Source: HRBIN12 sp964447335
GTDB lineage: Bacteria; Actinomycetota; UBA4738; HRBIN12
Length of the DNA stretch: 49,271 bases
NCBI GenBank assembly: GCA_964447335.1
Contig: CAYUSA010000019.1
Coordinates: 1-49,271 of the forward strand
Direction of reading: 5' to 3'
The position numbers and the translations under genes are program-made. Position 1 is the stretch's first letter. Every line of letters begins with the position of its first letter. The notes beneath the pieces are model-generated. The model was not told the origin of the DNA and searched no databases. It saw nothing but the letters and a program-made list of their open reading frames with translations. Below are positions 22,236 to 31,336 of the stretch, piece by piece.

Positions 22236-22614
22236 GCGCGGGCGCGAGGGCGGCTCCGCCGTCGTCGAGCTCGCGTTGCTGCTGCCGATCCTGTTCCTCG
22301 TCCTGCTGGCGGCGGTGCAGGTCGGGCTGCTCGCTCGCGACCAGCTCCTCCTCACGCAGGCCGCGCGCGCCGGGGCGCGCGAGGCGGCGGTCGAGCTCGA
22401 CGAGGCGGCGATCCGTGACGCGGCGCTCCGTGCGGCGCCGGGCCTCGATGGCGCGCGAGTGCGCATCGACGTCGTGCGCGAGGGCTCCCAGGGCGACACG
22501 GTCTCGGTCGCCGTCGCCTACGAAGCGGCGGTCGCCGCGCCGCTCGCCGGCTGGCTGTTGCCCGCCTCGGTGGAGCTGAGGGCCTCGGCCACGATGCGTC
22601 AAGAGGTGCCGTGA
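22225..22614 (+). CDS. tadE: TadE-family minor pseudopilin
   Basis: The 129-aa product starts at GTG 22225, overlapping flp by 11 nt. A basic leader ending GREGGS is followed by AVVELALLLPILFLVLLAAVQVGLLARDQLLL, the TadE motif with Glu at about position 5 after the cleavage site. The exported remainder is a small beta-containing domain (ARVRIDVVREG, TVSVAVAYEAAV). TadE proteins are processed like pilins and help initiate or cap the fibre. The end overlaps the next gene by GTGA. Confidence 0.9.
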   Translation: MRRRRGREGGSAVVELALLLPILFLVLLAAVQVGLLARDQLLLTQAARAGAREAAVELDEAAIRDAALRAAPGLDGARVRIDVVREGSQGDTVSVAVAYEAAVAAPLAGWLLPASVELRASATMRQEVP

Positions 22615-22979
22615 GCAGCGACCGGGGCTCGGTATCGGTCATCGCGGCGGGGGTGCTCGTCGCAGTGATGGTGCTCGCGCTCGGGGCGGCCGATGTCGCG
22701 CGGGTCCTCGTGGCGGCCTCGCGAGCGCAGACGGCGGCCGACGCGGCGGCGCTCGCGGCGGCACAGGGGCTCGTCGCTCCCACCGGGGTCGAGCCTTCGG
22801 TCTCGGCGGGAGAGCTCGCGGCGCGCAACGGGGCGCGGATCCGCTCGTGCGTCTGCGGCGCGGGGACGCTGGAGGCCCGCGTCGAGGTCGAGATGCCCGT
22901 CGGACCGCTGTTCCTGTCGGCCGACGACCGGATCGTCGTGGCCTCGGCGAGGGCGGTCGTGGACGTGCCGGGGGCCTAG
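22611..22979 (+). CDS. Rv3654c-type TadE-like secretion-neighbourhood protein
   Basis: The last tad-operon gene encodes a 122-aa protein with a short leader (SSDRGSVS) and one helix (VIAAGVLVAVMVLALGAADVARVLV), then an Ala-rich amphipathic segment (AQTAADAAALAAAQGL) and a domain with two cysteines in CVCG. This pattern is the TadG/Rv3654c-like group found at the 3' end of actinobacterial tad operons. It is coupled to tadE through GTGA. Its role is probably structural in the envelope part of the pilus machine. Confidence 0.85.
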   Translation: MSSDRGSVSVIAAGVLVAVMVLALGAADVARVLVAASRAQTAADAAALAAAQGLVAPTGVEPSVSAGELAARNGARIRSCVCGAGTLEARVEVEMPVGPLFLSADDRIVVASARAVVDVPGA

Positions 22980-23012
22980 CTGCGGCGACCCGCTCAAGTC
23001 GGAGGCGGGGTG

Positions 23013-23018
23013 TACGAT
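23013..23018 (+). promoter_or_regulatory. -10 box TACGAT of the DUF5318 gene
   Basis: TACGAT ends 9 nt before ATG 23028, again placing the transcript start at the initiation codon. No Shine-Dalgarno is present. Confidence 0.5.
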
Positions 23019-23027
23019 GCCTCAACC

Positions 23028-23429
23028 ATGAGCACGCCCAGACCGAAGGGGATCCGGCCGAAAGGACGTCGCGCGGTGCTCGCGACCGTGGACTACACGC
23101 TCGCCAAGCGCGCGCTCCTCAGCGAGGTCCGTCACGGCCTGCGCTCGTGGTCGGACATCTGCGACGCCCACCCCGAGCTCATGCGCGCCGCCAAGCACGT
23201 CGGGGAGCAGACGCGTCGAGATTGCCCGGTGTGCTCGAAGACCAAGCTCCGGCTGGTCACCTACGTGTACGGCGACACCCTGCGCGAGGCCAACGGGCGC
23301 GTGTGGCCGCTCGACGTCGGCCTTTCCATGGCCGCGGACAGCCCCGGCGCCTGGTGCTACGTCGTCGAGGTCTGCACCGAGTGCCAGTGGAACCACCTGT
23401 CCGAGGCCTTCGTGGCCCGGGCCGTCTGA
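23028..23429 (+). CDS. DUF5318 family protein with a zinc-ribbon-like Cys pattern
   Basis: The 133-aa protein begins with a basic Pro/Lys/Arg stretch, then VLATVDYTLAKRALLSEVRHGLRSWSDICDAHPEL, the core of actinobacterial DUF5318. Two CxxC pairs (CPVC and CTEC, about 55 residues apart) suggest zinc binding. Function is unknown. The family is nearly always found directly upstream of a class A penicillin-binding protein, as here and at Rv0049-Rv0050, implying a link to peptidoglycan synthesis or its regulation. Start ATG 23028 is set by the leaderless promoter. Confidence 0.87.
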   Translation: MSTPRPKGIRPKGRRAVLATVDYTLAKRALLSEVRHGLRSWSDICDAHPELMRAAKHVGEQTRRDCPVCSKTKLRLVTYVYGDTLREANGRVWPLDVGLSMAADSPGAWCYVVEVCTECQWNHLSEAFVARAV

Positions 23430-23506
23430 GCAGCGGCGCCCGATCCGTCACGGGAACTCCATCGCGTTTGCCCGGGTCTGCTCCCGGGAAACCCCTGCCC
23501 GTTGGG

Positions 23507-23512
23507 TACGAT
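23507..23512 (+). promoter_or_regulatory. -10 box TACGAT of the PBP1 gene
   Basis: TACGAT lies 10 nt before GTG 23523, with no ribosome site between. This favours GTG 23523 over TTG 23502, which would sit upstream of the box. Confidence 0.5.
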
Positions 23513-23522
23513 CGACGACACC

Positions 23523-25715
23523 GTGGCGGTGAACACCGCAGCCCGTAGATCCTCGAACGGTCGCAAGCACGCCCCCCGGAGGAAGCGCAAGCGCACGAAG
23601 CGCGGCTTCTTCCGCCGCTGGTGGTGGGCGTTCGTGGCCGTGCCGCTCGTCGGCGTGCTCGGGCTGCTCGGGACGCTCTACTACCTCTACACGCAGCTCG
23701 AGCTGCCCTCTACGCCGCCACCGCTGCAGACCACGTACGTCTACGACCGTGACGGCAACCTCCTGACGACGCTGCACTCGAGCGTGGACCGCACGATCGT
23801 GCCGATCGACGAGATGCCGAAGGCCCTGCGCAACGCGGTCGTCGCCGCCGAGGACAAGGGCTTCTACGAGCATCCGGGGATCGACCCGATCGGCATCGTG
23901 CGCGCCGCGTGGACCGACCTCGTCGCTCGCGAGACCGTGCAGGGCGGCTCGACCATCACGCAGCAGGTCGTGAAGAACGTCTACGCCGGCACGTACGAGG
24001 AAGACCCCGAGACCGGGCAGCAGGTCTACACGGTCCCGCCGCGCACGTTCGGCCAGAAGATCCGCGAGTCGCTCCTGGCCATGAAGGTCGAGCAGGAGTT
24101 CACGAAGGACGAGATCCTCGCCACCTACCTCAACACCGTCTACCTCGGCCACGGCGCGTACGGCGTCCAAGCGGCCGCCCAGACCTACTGGAGCAAGGAC
24201 TCGAGCGAGCTCACGCTCCTGGAGTCGGCCACGCTCGCCGGCCTCATCCCGAGCCCGAGCCTGTTCGACCCGATCGACTACCCGGAGGACGCGGAGATCC
24301 GCCGCGACTACGTGCTCGACCGCATGGTCGCCGAGGGTTACCTGCAGGCCGACCGCGCCGCGGTCCTGAAGGGCAAGCAGGTTCGCACCGATCAGCTCGA
24401 GAACGCCGACGACTTCCCGCGCAAGCTCGGGTACTTCCTCGACTACACGCGGCGCTCGCTCATCGGCGAGTTCGAGGAGCCCACGGTCTTCGGCGGCGGC
24501 CTGCAGGTGACGACGACCCTGGACCCCGAGATGCAGGGGTTCGCCGAAGAAGCGGTCGCGAACCGGCTCACCGACCCCGCCGGTCCCGAGGCGGCGCTCG
24601 TCGCGATCGACCCCAAGACCGGAGGCGTGCTCGCGATGGTCGGGGGCCGCGACTGGCGGCGCTCCGAGGTCAACCTCGCGACAGGCGACGGTGGGACCGG
24701 ACGGCAGGCGGGCTCGGCCTTCAAGGTGTTCACCCTCGTCGCCGCGATGGAGGACAGGATCAGCCTGAGCTCGCGGTGGAGCGGTCCCTCCTCGATCCGG
24801 ATCGCCGACCCCCGCTGCTACACGAACGGCGAGCCGTGGCTGCTGTCGAACGCGAGCGACTCGGAGAGCGGCGTCTTCACGCTCATGCAGGCGACGGCAC
24901 ACTCGGTGAACACCGTCTACGCGCAGGTCGTGACCACGGTCGGACCCGACGCCGTCGTCGACGTCGCCCACCGGATGGGCATCGAGTCGCCGCTCGACCC
25001 CGTGTGCTCGATCACGCTCGGGACGCAGGAGGTCACGCCGCTCGAGATGACCGACGCGTACGCGACGCTCGCCGCCCGAGGCTGGCGTCATCGCGCGACA
25101 CCGCTGGAACACGTCGAAGACGCGAGCGGCGACACGCTCGCCCGCATAAACGAGCGCGGGCGGCAGGTGCTGAACGAGAACGACGCCGACCTCGCGACCT
25201 CGGCGCTGCAGACCGTCGTGACGGGCGGGACCGGCACGAACGCGAACATCGGCCGGCCGGTCGCCGGGAAGACCGGCACGGCGCAGGAGTACTCGGACGC
25301 CTGGTTCTGCGGCTACACGCCGCAGCTCGCCGCCTGCGTGTGGGTCGGGTACCCGCAGGGCCGGGTCCCCCTCGTGAACGTCGAGGGGTACTCGGCGGTG
25401 TTCGGGGGCACGATCCCGGCCCTCATCTGGCACGACTTCATGTCGGAGGCGATGGCCGGCCTGCCGGTCGAGGACTTCCCGGAGCCCTCACTCGAGGGCT
25501 ATACGGGCGGCCCGCCGACGCCGCCCCCCGCCCCCTCACCCTCGCCGAGCCCCACCCCGTCGGAGTCGCCCTCGCCGAGCCCGACCGAGTCCGAGCCGCC
25601 GTCGCCGAGCCCCAGTCCCTCGCCCAGCCCGACCCCGACCGAGACCCCGACCCCGAGCCCCTCGCCGACCCCGAGCCCCTCGCCGACGGGATCGCCGCCC
25701 GCCCGCGGGACCTGA
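23523..25715 (+). CDS. ponA: Class A penicillin-binding protein (bifunctional transglycosylase/transpeptidase)
   Basis: The 730-aa protein makes and cross-links peptidoglycan. A very basic cytoplasmic tail (RKHAPRRKRKRTKRGFFRR) precedes one transmembrane helix. The GT51 glycosyltransferase domain shows AAEDKGFYEHPGID, GGSTITQQVVKN and KVEQEFTKDEILATYLN. The transpeptidase domain has the SxxK box GSAFKVF, SxN box HSVNTVYA and KTG box GKTGTAQEY. The last 70 residues are a Pro/Ser/Thr repeat tract (SPSPTPSE-like, 25515-25690), as in mycobacterial PonA1. It lies 73 nt after DUF5318 and is convergent with the kinase gene. Confidence 0.95.
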   Translation: MAVNTAARRSSNGRKHAPRRKRKRTKRGFFRRWWWAFVAVPLVGVLGLLGTLYYLYTQLELPSTPPPLQTTYVYDRDGNLLTTLHSSVDRTIVPIDEMPKALRNAVVAAEDKGFYEHPGIDPIGIVRAAWTDLVARETVQGGSTITQQVVKNVYAGTYEEDPETGQQVYTVPPRTFGQKIRESLLAMKVEQEFTKDEILATYLNTVYLGHGAYGVQAAAQTYWSKDSSELTLLESATLAGLIPSPSLFDPIDYPEDAEIRRDYVLDRMVAEGYLQADRAAVLKGKQVRTDQLENADDFPRKLGYFLDYTRRSLIGEFEEPTVFGGGLQVTTTLDPEMQGFAEEAVANRLTDPAGPEAALVAIDPKTGGVLAMVGGRDWRRSEVNLATGDGGTGRQAGSAFKVFTLVAAMEDRISLSSRWSGPSSIRIADPRCYTNGEPWLLSNASDSESGVFTLMQATAHSVNTVYAQVVTTVGPDAVVDVAHRMGIESPLDPVCSITLGTQEVTPLEMTDAYATLAARGWRHRATPLEHVEDASGDTLARINERGRQVLNENDADLATSALQTVVTGGTGTNANIGRPVAGKTGTAQEYSDAWFCGYTPQLAACVWVGYPQGRVPLVNVEGYSAVFGGTIPALIWHDFMSEAMAGLPVEDFPEPSLEGYTGGPPTPPPAPSPSPSPTPSESPSPSPTESEPPSPSPSPSPSPTPTETPTPSPSPTPSPSPTGSPPARGT

Positions 25716-25746
25716 CCGCGGCCGCATCGCGCCGGCGGGTCGGGGG

Positions 25747-27864
25747 CTAGGACACCTCGCTGACCGAGAACTCGCGGGGGGCGGGCACGGCGTCCAGTGG
25801 GAGCGTCGCCATCACGGTCGTGCCCTTGCCGGGCGTCGAGTGCACCATGAAGGTCCCGTTCGCGAGCTCGACCCGCTCGCGCATCGATGCGAGGCCGACC
25901 CGGCCCATCTGCAGGTACTCCCGCGCCTTCGCCGAGTCGAAGCCGACGCCGTCGTCGGCAACCTCGATGCGAAGCTGCCCGCCGATGGCCTCCACCGTGA
26001 CGTCCAGCCGCGTCGCCTTCGCGTGCTTGCCGGAGTTCGACAGCGCCTCCTGCACGATGCGGTAGGAGAGCGTCTCGAGGTCCTGCGGGATCTCGGCGTG
26101 GCCGCGTCCGACGAACTCGGTCAGCACGCCGTTGTCGCGCCCGTACTTGTCGACGGTCTCGCGCAGGGCCGGGATGAGGCCGCGCTCCTCCAGGAGCGGT
26201 GGGCGCAGGCCGGACATCAGGCGACGGAGGTTGTCGGCCTCCTCCGAGAGCTCCCTGCGCACCTTCGAGAGGACCTCGGTGCCCTCCTGCAGCTCGCCCG
26301 CCTTCAGCATGAGCAGGACGGCCTCCAGGCTGAGCGATGCCGCCGAGACGCCCTGGACCGGGCCGTCGTGGAGGTCGCGCGCGATGCGGTTGCGCTCGCT
26401 CTCGATCGCGGCGTTCGTCCGCCGCATGATCCGCGTACGGTCCTCGTCGCGGTCCTGGAGGAACTTGAAGAGCGAGCGGATCGTCTGGTCGGCCACGCGC
26501 GAGGCCGTGACGTCGCGCACGAGGAGCAACCGCCGCGGCGGATCGCCGGGGACCTCGGACGTCCGGGCCTCGAGGTAGATCCCGTGGCCCTCGCGGCGCA
26601 GGGTTCCCTGACCGGTCTGCGGCAGCGTGGCGAAGGACTCGTCGGCTTCGATCGATGCTGCGAGCGCCGACCACGGCTGGCCCTCGACGAGGCTCTGTGG
26701 CAGCTCGATCATCCCGCAGAAGGCCTCGTTGGCCCGCACGATGACGTCCTTGTGGTCGAGCTCGACGATCCCGTCCACCGCGGCCTCGATCACCGTGCGC
26801 AGGCGCTCCTCGGACTCGCGGAGGGTCTCGTTCGCGCGCTGGAGCCTCGCGAGCGCCTTGTCGGTCTCGCGCAGGGCGACCTCCTTCTGGTCGAGCGCCT
26901 CCTGCGCGGCACGGGTCGCGTTCGTGCCGCGGAGCTGGTTCACCAAGATCCGCAGCGCGACGGCGACGGCAAGCGCCGCGACGAGCGCGGTCGCCTGCTC
27001 GGGCTCGAGGCGCTCGGTCGTCTCCATGGCGGCGACGAGCGCGAGCGCCGCGCACGCAGCGGCCACCGAGAACGTCGTGAGCACCGGCCGGCCGTACCGC
27101 GTCGGTCGGGACGGTCGATCCTCCCGCCGGCGCGGGAGCACGTTCACGAGCAGCGCGAGCAGCAGCGGGGCGAGGGAGAGCGGCAGCTCCACGGACGTCT
27201 GCCCCTGTCGGTACACGCCCTCGACCCAGGAATCGGCGAAGTTCAGCACGCCGCTCGTGAGCAGCAACACGACGGCGAGCATGCCGAGATGCGCCTTCGT
27301 CGGCACCCACAGTGCGAGCGAGCCGTACGCTGCGATCCCCGTCGCGACGATGGCCGCGAACACGGCGCTCGAGACTGCGAGATCCGCGGTGCTCGCCGTC
27401 GGGCGTAGCAGCAGGTACAGGGCGGTGCCCATCGCGATCGAGATGAGCGCGACGTCGGCGACCGCCTCGCGGCGGTCGTCGCGGCCCAGGTGGCTGCGGA
27501 ACTCGATCCATGCCGGGACGAGGAACAGCAGGCAAAGGAGTAGGAACGCGACGTCGCCCAGGCCGGGCCGAGCGGCCGGGCCGGAGAGGTCGCTCCAGAT
27601 GAAGACGCCCTCGACCGCGGTGAGCCCGAGGACCCCGAGCCCGAACCAGAGCGTGGCCGGCCAGTGGTCCGGGGAACGCAGCCGCGAGAAGATCGCGACC
27701 GCGGACAGCAGCGCCGAAGCCGCGACGACGCCGGAGGCGAGCCCGTTCGTCGTGCGGAGCGTCCGGCCCGCGAACGCGTACGCGACGGCGATCGCGACCG
27801 CCGCCAGGACCAGCAGCACGGGGACGAGCGCAGCACGCCTCCGTGCGTTCGTGTCGATGGCCAT
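25747..27864 (-). CDS. PAS-containing membrane sensor histidine kinase (NarL type)
   Basis: The 705-aa kinase starts at ATG 27864 behind GAGAGG. It has about nine membrane helices over the first 310 residues, a coiled linker (RAAQEALDQKEVALRETDKALARL), a PAS domain (LRTVIEAAVDGIVELDHKDVIVRANEAF), a second coil, the phosphoacceptor box RIARDLHDGPVQG (H499) and an HATPase domain (LSYRIVQEALSNSGKHA, DDGVGFD, VGLASMRERV). All catalytic motifs are intact. The LuxR-type regulator 124 nt upstream is the natural partner. The membrane domain resembles a 7TM/MASE-like sensor, but the ligand is unknown. Confidence 0.92.
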   Translation of the reverse strand: MAIDTNARRRAALVPVLLVLAAVAIAVAYAFAGRTLRTTNGLASGVVAASALLSAVAIFSRLRSPDHWPATLWFGLGVLGLTAVEGVFIWSDLSGPAARPGLGDVAFLLLCLLFLVPAWIEFRSHLGRDDRREAVADVALISIAMGTALYLLLRPTASTADLAVSSAVFAAIVATGIAAYGSLALWVPTKAHLGMLAVVLLLTSGVLNFADSWVEGVYRQGQTSVELPLSLAPLLLALLVNVLPRRREDRPSRPTRYGRPVLTTFSVAAACAALALVAAMETTERLEPEQATALVAALAVAVALRILVNQLRGTNATRAAQEALDQKEVALRETDKALARLQRANETLRESEERLRTVIEAAVDGIVELDHKDVIVRANEAFCGMIELPQSLVEGQPWSALAASIEADESFATLPQTGQGTLRREGHGIYLEARTSEVPGDPPRRLLLVRDVTASRVADQTIRSLFKFLQDRDEDRTRIMRRTNAAIESERNRIARDLHDGPVQGVSAASLSLEAVLLMLKAGELQEGTEVLSKVRRELSEEADNLRRLMSGLRPPLLEERGLIPALRETVDKYGRDNGVLTEFVGRGHAEIPQDLETLSYRIVQEALSNSGKHAKATRLDVTVEAIGGQLRIEVADDGVGFDSAKAREYLQMGRVGLASMRERVELANGTFMVHSTPGKGTTVMATLPLDAVPAPREFSVSEVS

Positions 27865-27988
27865 CGACCTCTCATCATGCCCGAGGCCGGGGCCCGACTC
27901 CATCACCCGGTCGGGGCGAGAGCCGGGGTCTCTGCCGTAGGTCGAACGGAGGGTGTCGGGGTGGCTCGCTCCGGGTGGCCCGCGGGCG

Positions 27989-28627
27989 TCACTCGATGAG
28001 GCGGCGGCGGAGCGCTTCGGCGACGGCCGCGGTGCGGTCTGAGGCGCCGAGCTTCTCGAAGATGTGCTCGAGGTGGGTCTTGACGGTGTCGGGCGAGATG
28101 TAGAGGCGCTCGGCGATGTCGCGGTTCGTGTGGCCGAACGCGAGCAGCTGCAGCACCTCGACCTCGCGAGCGGTGAGGGTCTCGGCCTTGCGGTCGCGCT
28201 CCTTGGCCTGGCTGAGCTCCTCGGCGAGCGCGACGACGAGTTGCGGGTCGATGACCATGTTGCCGCCGGCGACCAGGCGGACCGTCTGGATGAGGTGCTC
28301 GGCGTCCCGGGCCTTCAGGACGTAGCCGCGGGCCCCGGAGCGCACGGCCTCGACGACGAACTGCCGGTCGTCGTAGGCGGTGAGCATGATGACGCCGACG
28401 GTCGGGTGGTGCTCGCGGATCTGCCGGGCGGCCTCGAGGCCGTCCATCTCGGGCATCCGGATGTCCACGAGGGCGATGTCCGGGGTCTCCTTCGCCATGA
28501 GCTCCAGCAGCTCCTTGCCGTTGGAGGCCTCGCCCACGACCTCGATACCCTCGGCCATCTCCAGGTAGCGCCGGAGGCCCTGGCGCACGAGGGAATGGTC
28601 GTCCGCGATGGCTACTCGGATGGTCAC
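27989..28627 (-). CDS. NarL/LuxR-family response regulator
   Basis: The 212-aa regulator has an intact receiver: acidic pair D9-D10, phosphoacceptor D55 in LVDIRMP, switch T83 in MLTAYDD and K105 in GYVLKARD. The C-terminal LuxR helix-turn-helix is LTAREVEVLQLLAFGHTNRDIAERLYISPDTVKTHLEHIFEKL. GGGAGCAGCGGGT precedes ATG 28627. It probably receives phosphate from the PAS kinase encoded just downstream. Targets are unknown. Confidence 0.93.
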   Translation of the reverse strand: MTIRVAIADDHSLVRQGLRRYLEMAEGIEVVGEASNGKELLELMAKETPDIALVDIRMPEMDGLEAARQIREHHPTVGVIMLTAYDDRQFVVEAVRSGARGYVLKARDAEHLIQTVRLVAGGNMVIDPQLVVALAEELSQAKERDRKAETLTAREVEVLQLLAFGHTNRDIAERLYISPDTVKTHLEHIFEKLGASDRTAAVAEALRRRLIE

Positions 28628-28690
28628 CCGCTGCTCCCTTGCTCGGTGGGCCGCCTTGCCGTGCCCATCCTATATGTCGGCGGGGAGGCG

Positions 28691-29875
28691 TCAGAAGATG
28701 TAGTACCAGTTCACGAACAGGGGGACGAGCAGGCCGAGCCCCGCGGCCCCCACGGCGGCCACCGCCCATCGGGAGACGTGGCGACGCTCGAGCCCCTCGG
28801 CCATCACCCAGACGGCCGGGTAGAGCGGGAGCACGAACCGGGGCATCGACATCAGCGGCCGGTCCGTGAAGATGAAGGTGAGCGGCACGAGCAGCCCACC
28901 CCACAGGTACGCGAGGTAGCTCCAGCGGTACCGGCGGAGGGCCAGGACCGCGGCCGCGAGCACCGGCAGCACGATGAGCCAGTCGATCAGCCAGTACGGG
29001 CCGTTCGTGTTCCCCACGTACCGGAACGCGATCCTCGTGCCCTCGAGCAGCGTCCTCCACGGCCACGAGAACACCCGCTCCCAGTTCGCCTGCTGGTGGA
29101 TCGGCGCGAGCCAGTCGCCGTCCTTCGCGCCCCAGTACGCGAGGTAGGCGATCGTGCCGAGCCCCGCGACCGCCGCAGCGCCGAGCCCGCGAGCGAGCGA
29201 GCCCTTGCCCTCACGTCGTTGCTGGAGCGCCTCGACCGCGAGCGCGAGCACGACCACGATGCCCACGTTGCGCGTCAGTGCGGCGCCGGCGCCCGCGAGC
29301 GCGGCGAGCGGCCAGCGCCCCTTGCGTGCCGCCCACAGCGCCGAGGCTGCGAGCAGCAGGAACAGCGATTCGCTGTACGGGGCGAAGAAGAAGAACGCGG
29401 TCGGGAACACGCAGAGTAGGACGACGGTCGTGCGTGCGACGTCCTCGGAGAGCTCGGTGCGCGTGAGGTCGTGGATCACGACGAGCGCGCCGAGGAGCGC
29501 GCCGTTGGACACGAGCAGCGACGCGGCGAACGGGTGACCGCCGAGGAGCGTCGAGACCAGGCGCACGAGGAGCGGGTAGAGGGGGAAGAACGCCGCGCTG
29601 CCGTCGGCCGCGTGATAGCCCCCGACTGCGATGCGCAGGAACCACAGGGCGTCGAAGCGCTCCCAGGCCGTGAACAGGTTGTGCCACCCCGGATCCGGCA
29701 GGGGGTGGGCGGCCCACCCCGGCACCCCGACCGGGTCCAGCGGCGGGAACAACCCGACCGAGAGTAGGCCGAGGACGAACAGGCCGACCCGCACCGCGAG
29801 GAAGACCCGCAAGCAGAACCCGAAACCGCTCCGGAGGTCCGAGCGCCGTCTCGAGGGCGCCGCGGTCTCGCTCAC
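28691..29875 (-). CDS. PIG-V-like polyprenyl-dependent mannosyltransferase
   Basis: The 394-aa integral membrane protein has about ten helices. The N-terminal luminal-type loop contains FDALWFLRIAVGGYH, the conserved WDxxWY-like acidic site of PIG-V/GT-C enzymes, followed by AAFFPLYPLLVRL and FAPYSESLFLLLAASALWAARKG, which match actinobacterial PIG-V proteins. These use polyprenyl-phosphate sugars to mannosylate lipids or proteins outside the membrane. GTG 29875 overlaps the GT87 stop as GTGA, so the two glycosyltransferases are one operon. A much longer open frame upstream is a shadow of GT87. Confidence 0.83.
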   Translation of the reverse strand: MSETAAPSRRRSDLRSGFGFCLRVFLAVRVGLFVLGLLSVGLFPPLDPVGVPGWAAHPLPDPGWHNLFTAWERFDALWFLRIAVGGYHAADGSAAFFPLYPLLVRLVSTLLGGHPFAASLLVSNGALLGALVVIHDLTRTELSEDVARTTVVLLCVFPTAFFFFAPYSESLFLLLAASALWAARKGRWPLAALAGAGAALTRNVGIVVVLALAVEALQQRREGKGSLARGLGAAAVAGLGTIAYLAYWGAKDGDWLAPIHQQANWERVFSWPWRTLLEGTRIAFRYVGNTNGPYWLIDWLIVLPVLAAAVLALRRYRWSYLAYLWGGLLVPLTFIFTDRPLMSMPRFVLPLYPAVWVMAEGLERRHVSRWAVAAVGAAGLGLLVPLFVNWYYIF

Positions 29876-31092
29876 GCCGGCACCGGGTCGGCGGCCCCGA
29901 CGGATCCCGCCGGCTCCAGGCCCGGCTGCGGCCGCCGGACCCAGGCCACGAGGCACCACACGAGCACGGCCGCGCGGACGAGGACCGCGAGCTCGAACGC
30001 GCCGTTCGGCAGCCCGCCGAGGCCGGCGAGCTCCCCGAACCACGAGAACCGTGTCACGAAGACGGCGGTGTCCGCGAGGGCGAAGGCGACGAAGGGCCCC
30101 CGCTCGGGCAGCGCGAGCGCGAACCACGGCAGCAGCCACAGCCCGTACTGTGGCGAGTACACCTTGTTGGTGAGCAGGAACAGGATGAGGAGCGGCAGTC
30201 CGAGCGTCCATCGAGCGAAATCTGGCTCGCGCCGGGCCTTCACCCACCACGCGCCGACCGCCAAGGTGACGAACAGCGCGAGCGACGCGAGGTTGATCGC
30301 CCGCGTCGGATCGCAGTACAGGTCCCCGGTCGCGCGGTGGCACGCGATGAACCACAGGCTGTCCCAGTCCGCAGGTCGTTCGGCGTTGAACCGGAAGAAC
30401 TGCCACCACGATCGCGGCGCGGCGAGCGCGAACGGTGCGTTCACGACGAGCCAGCTGCCCATCGCGGCCCACGCCAGGTGGACGCCGCCGTCGGGCTCAC
30501 GCTCGTGGAACCGGCCGGCGACGAAGGGAACGACGAGCAGCGCCGGGAACAGTTTGGCCGCGGCCCCGAGCCCGAGCAGCAAGCCCGAGGTGACGTCGCG
30601 CCGGTTGACGTACGCGAGGGTCGCGGCCGCCGCGAACGCGACGGCGACCAGGTCCCAGTTCATGAAGCCGTAGATGAGCAGCGTCGGCGCGAGCACGAAG
30701 AACAGCGCGCGCGAGCCGACCATGAGGTACAGGCAGAGCGCCGTCACGAATGCGGCGATCCCGAGGAGCGCGACGTTCGCGTAGAAGAACCCCAGCACAC
30801 CGCTCGAGACCCACGCCGCGACCCGCATCGCGTACATCGACAGCACCGGGTACTCGTCGCACTGGCCGTCGGATGCGATGCACGCGTCGAGGTAGGGGAG
30901 CCGGTCGCCCGTCAGCTGCTCGGTCCCGAGCAGCGGCACGATGTCCGAGTAGCACAGGCGCGTGTACTGCCTGCCGTCGCTCCAGTCGCCGCCGGCGCAC
31001 GGACCCTTGACCGCGAGGCCGAGCACGAGGGTCGCCCCGAGGCACGCGAGCACGAGTCCGAGCCCGATCCGACGCTGCGCGCTGGTCACCAC
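29872..31092 (-). CDS. GT87-family (DUF2029) membrane glycosyltransferase
   Basis: The 406-aa protein has about ten transmembrane helices. The first extracytoplasmic loop holds acidic residues and cysteines (CAGGDWSDGRQYTRLCYSDI, DACIASDGQCDEYPVL), and GFMNWDLVAVAFAAAATLAYVNRRD is typical of GT87/PimE-like polyprenyl-phosphomannose-dependent mannosyltransferases. A later loop has NKVYSPQYGLWLLPWFALALPE, another family hallmark. It sits upstream of rpsF with PIG-V, as Rv0051 does in mycobacteria. GTG 31092 (or the adjacent GTG) follows a GAGAAT box by 7 nt with no Shine-Dalgarno, suggesting leaderless translation. Confidence 0.87.
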   Translation of the reverse strand: MVTSAQRRIGLGLVLACLGATLVLGLAVKGPCAGGDWSDGRQYTRLCYSDIVPLLGTEQLTGDRLPYLDACIASDGQCDEYPVLSMYAMRVAAWVSSGVLGFFYANVALLGIAAFVTALCLYLMVGSRALFFVLAPTLLIYGFMNWDLVAVAFAAAATLAYVNRRDVTSGLLLGLGAAAKLFPALLVVPFVAGRFHEREPDGGVHLAWAAMGSWLVVNAPFALAAPRSWWQFFRFNAERPADWDSLWFIACHRATGDLYCDPTRAINLASLALFVTLAVGAWWVKARREPDFARWTLGLPLLILFLLTNKVYSPQYGLWLLPWFALALPERGPFVAFALADTAVFVTRFSWFGELAGLGGLPNGAFELAVLVRAAVLVWCLVAWVRRPQPGLEPAGSVGAADPVPA

Positions 31093-31336
31093 CGGGGGGA
31101 TTCTCGCACCGGTCAGGGGCGGGAGCGCCGAGGCCGGACGTGAAGCGGGGCCGCCGAGGGGGAGGCGGCCCCACCATCACCTTCTCCGGCGGCGGGCTCT
31201 CCGACCGCCCTCCGGGGGACGGGCGATGCCGGAGGCGCCGCCCGCTGCTCTTGTGTCGTCCCACAACGTTTCGGCCGGCAGCCGGGTTCGCCTGAGCCGA
31301 CGGAGAGGGGATTTCCAGCCAGCCCTGCGAGGGTAG

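Noticed and set aside
25515..25690. Short tandem repeats of the CCCTCGCCGAGC type, considered as a CRISPR or DNA repeat array
   Set aside because: They encode the in-frame Pro/Ser/Thr tail of PBP1, have no spacers and no constant repeat length.
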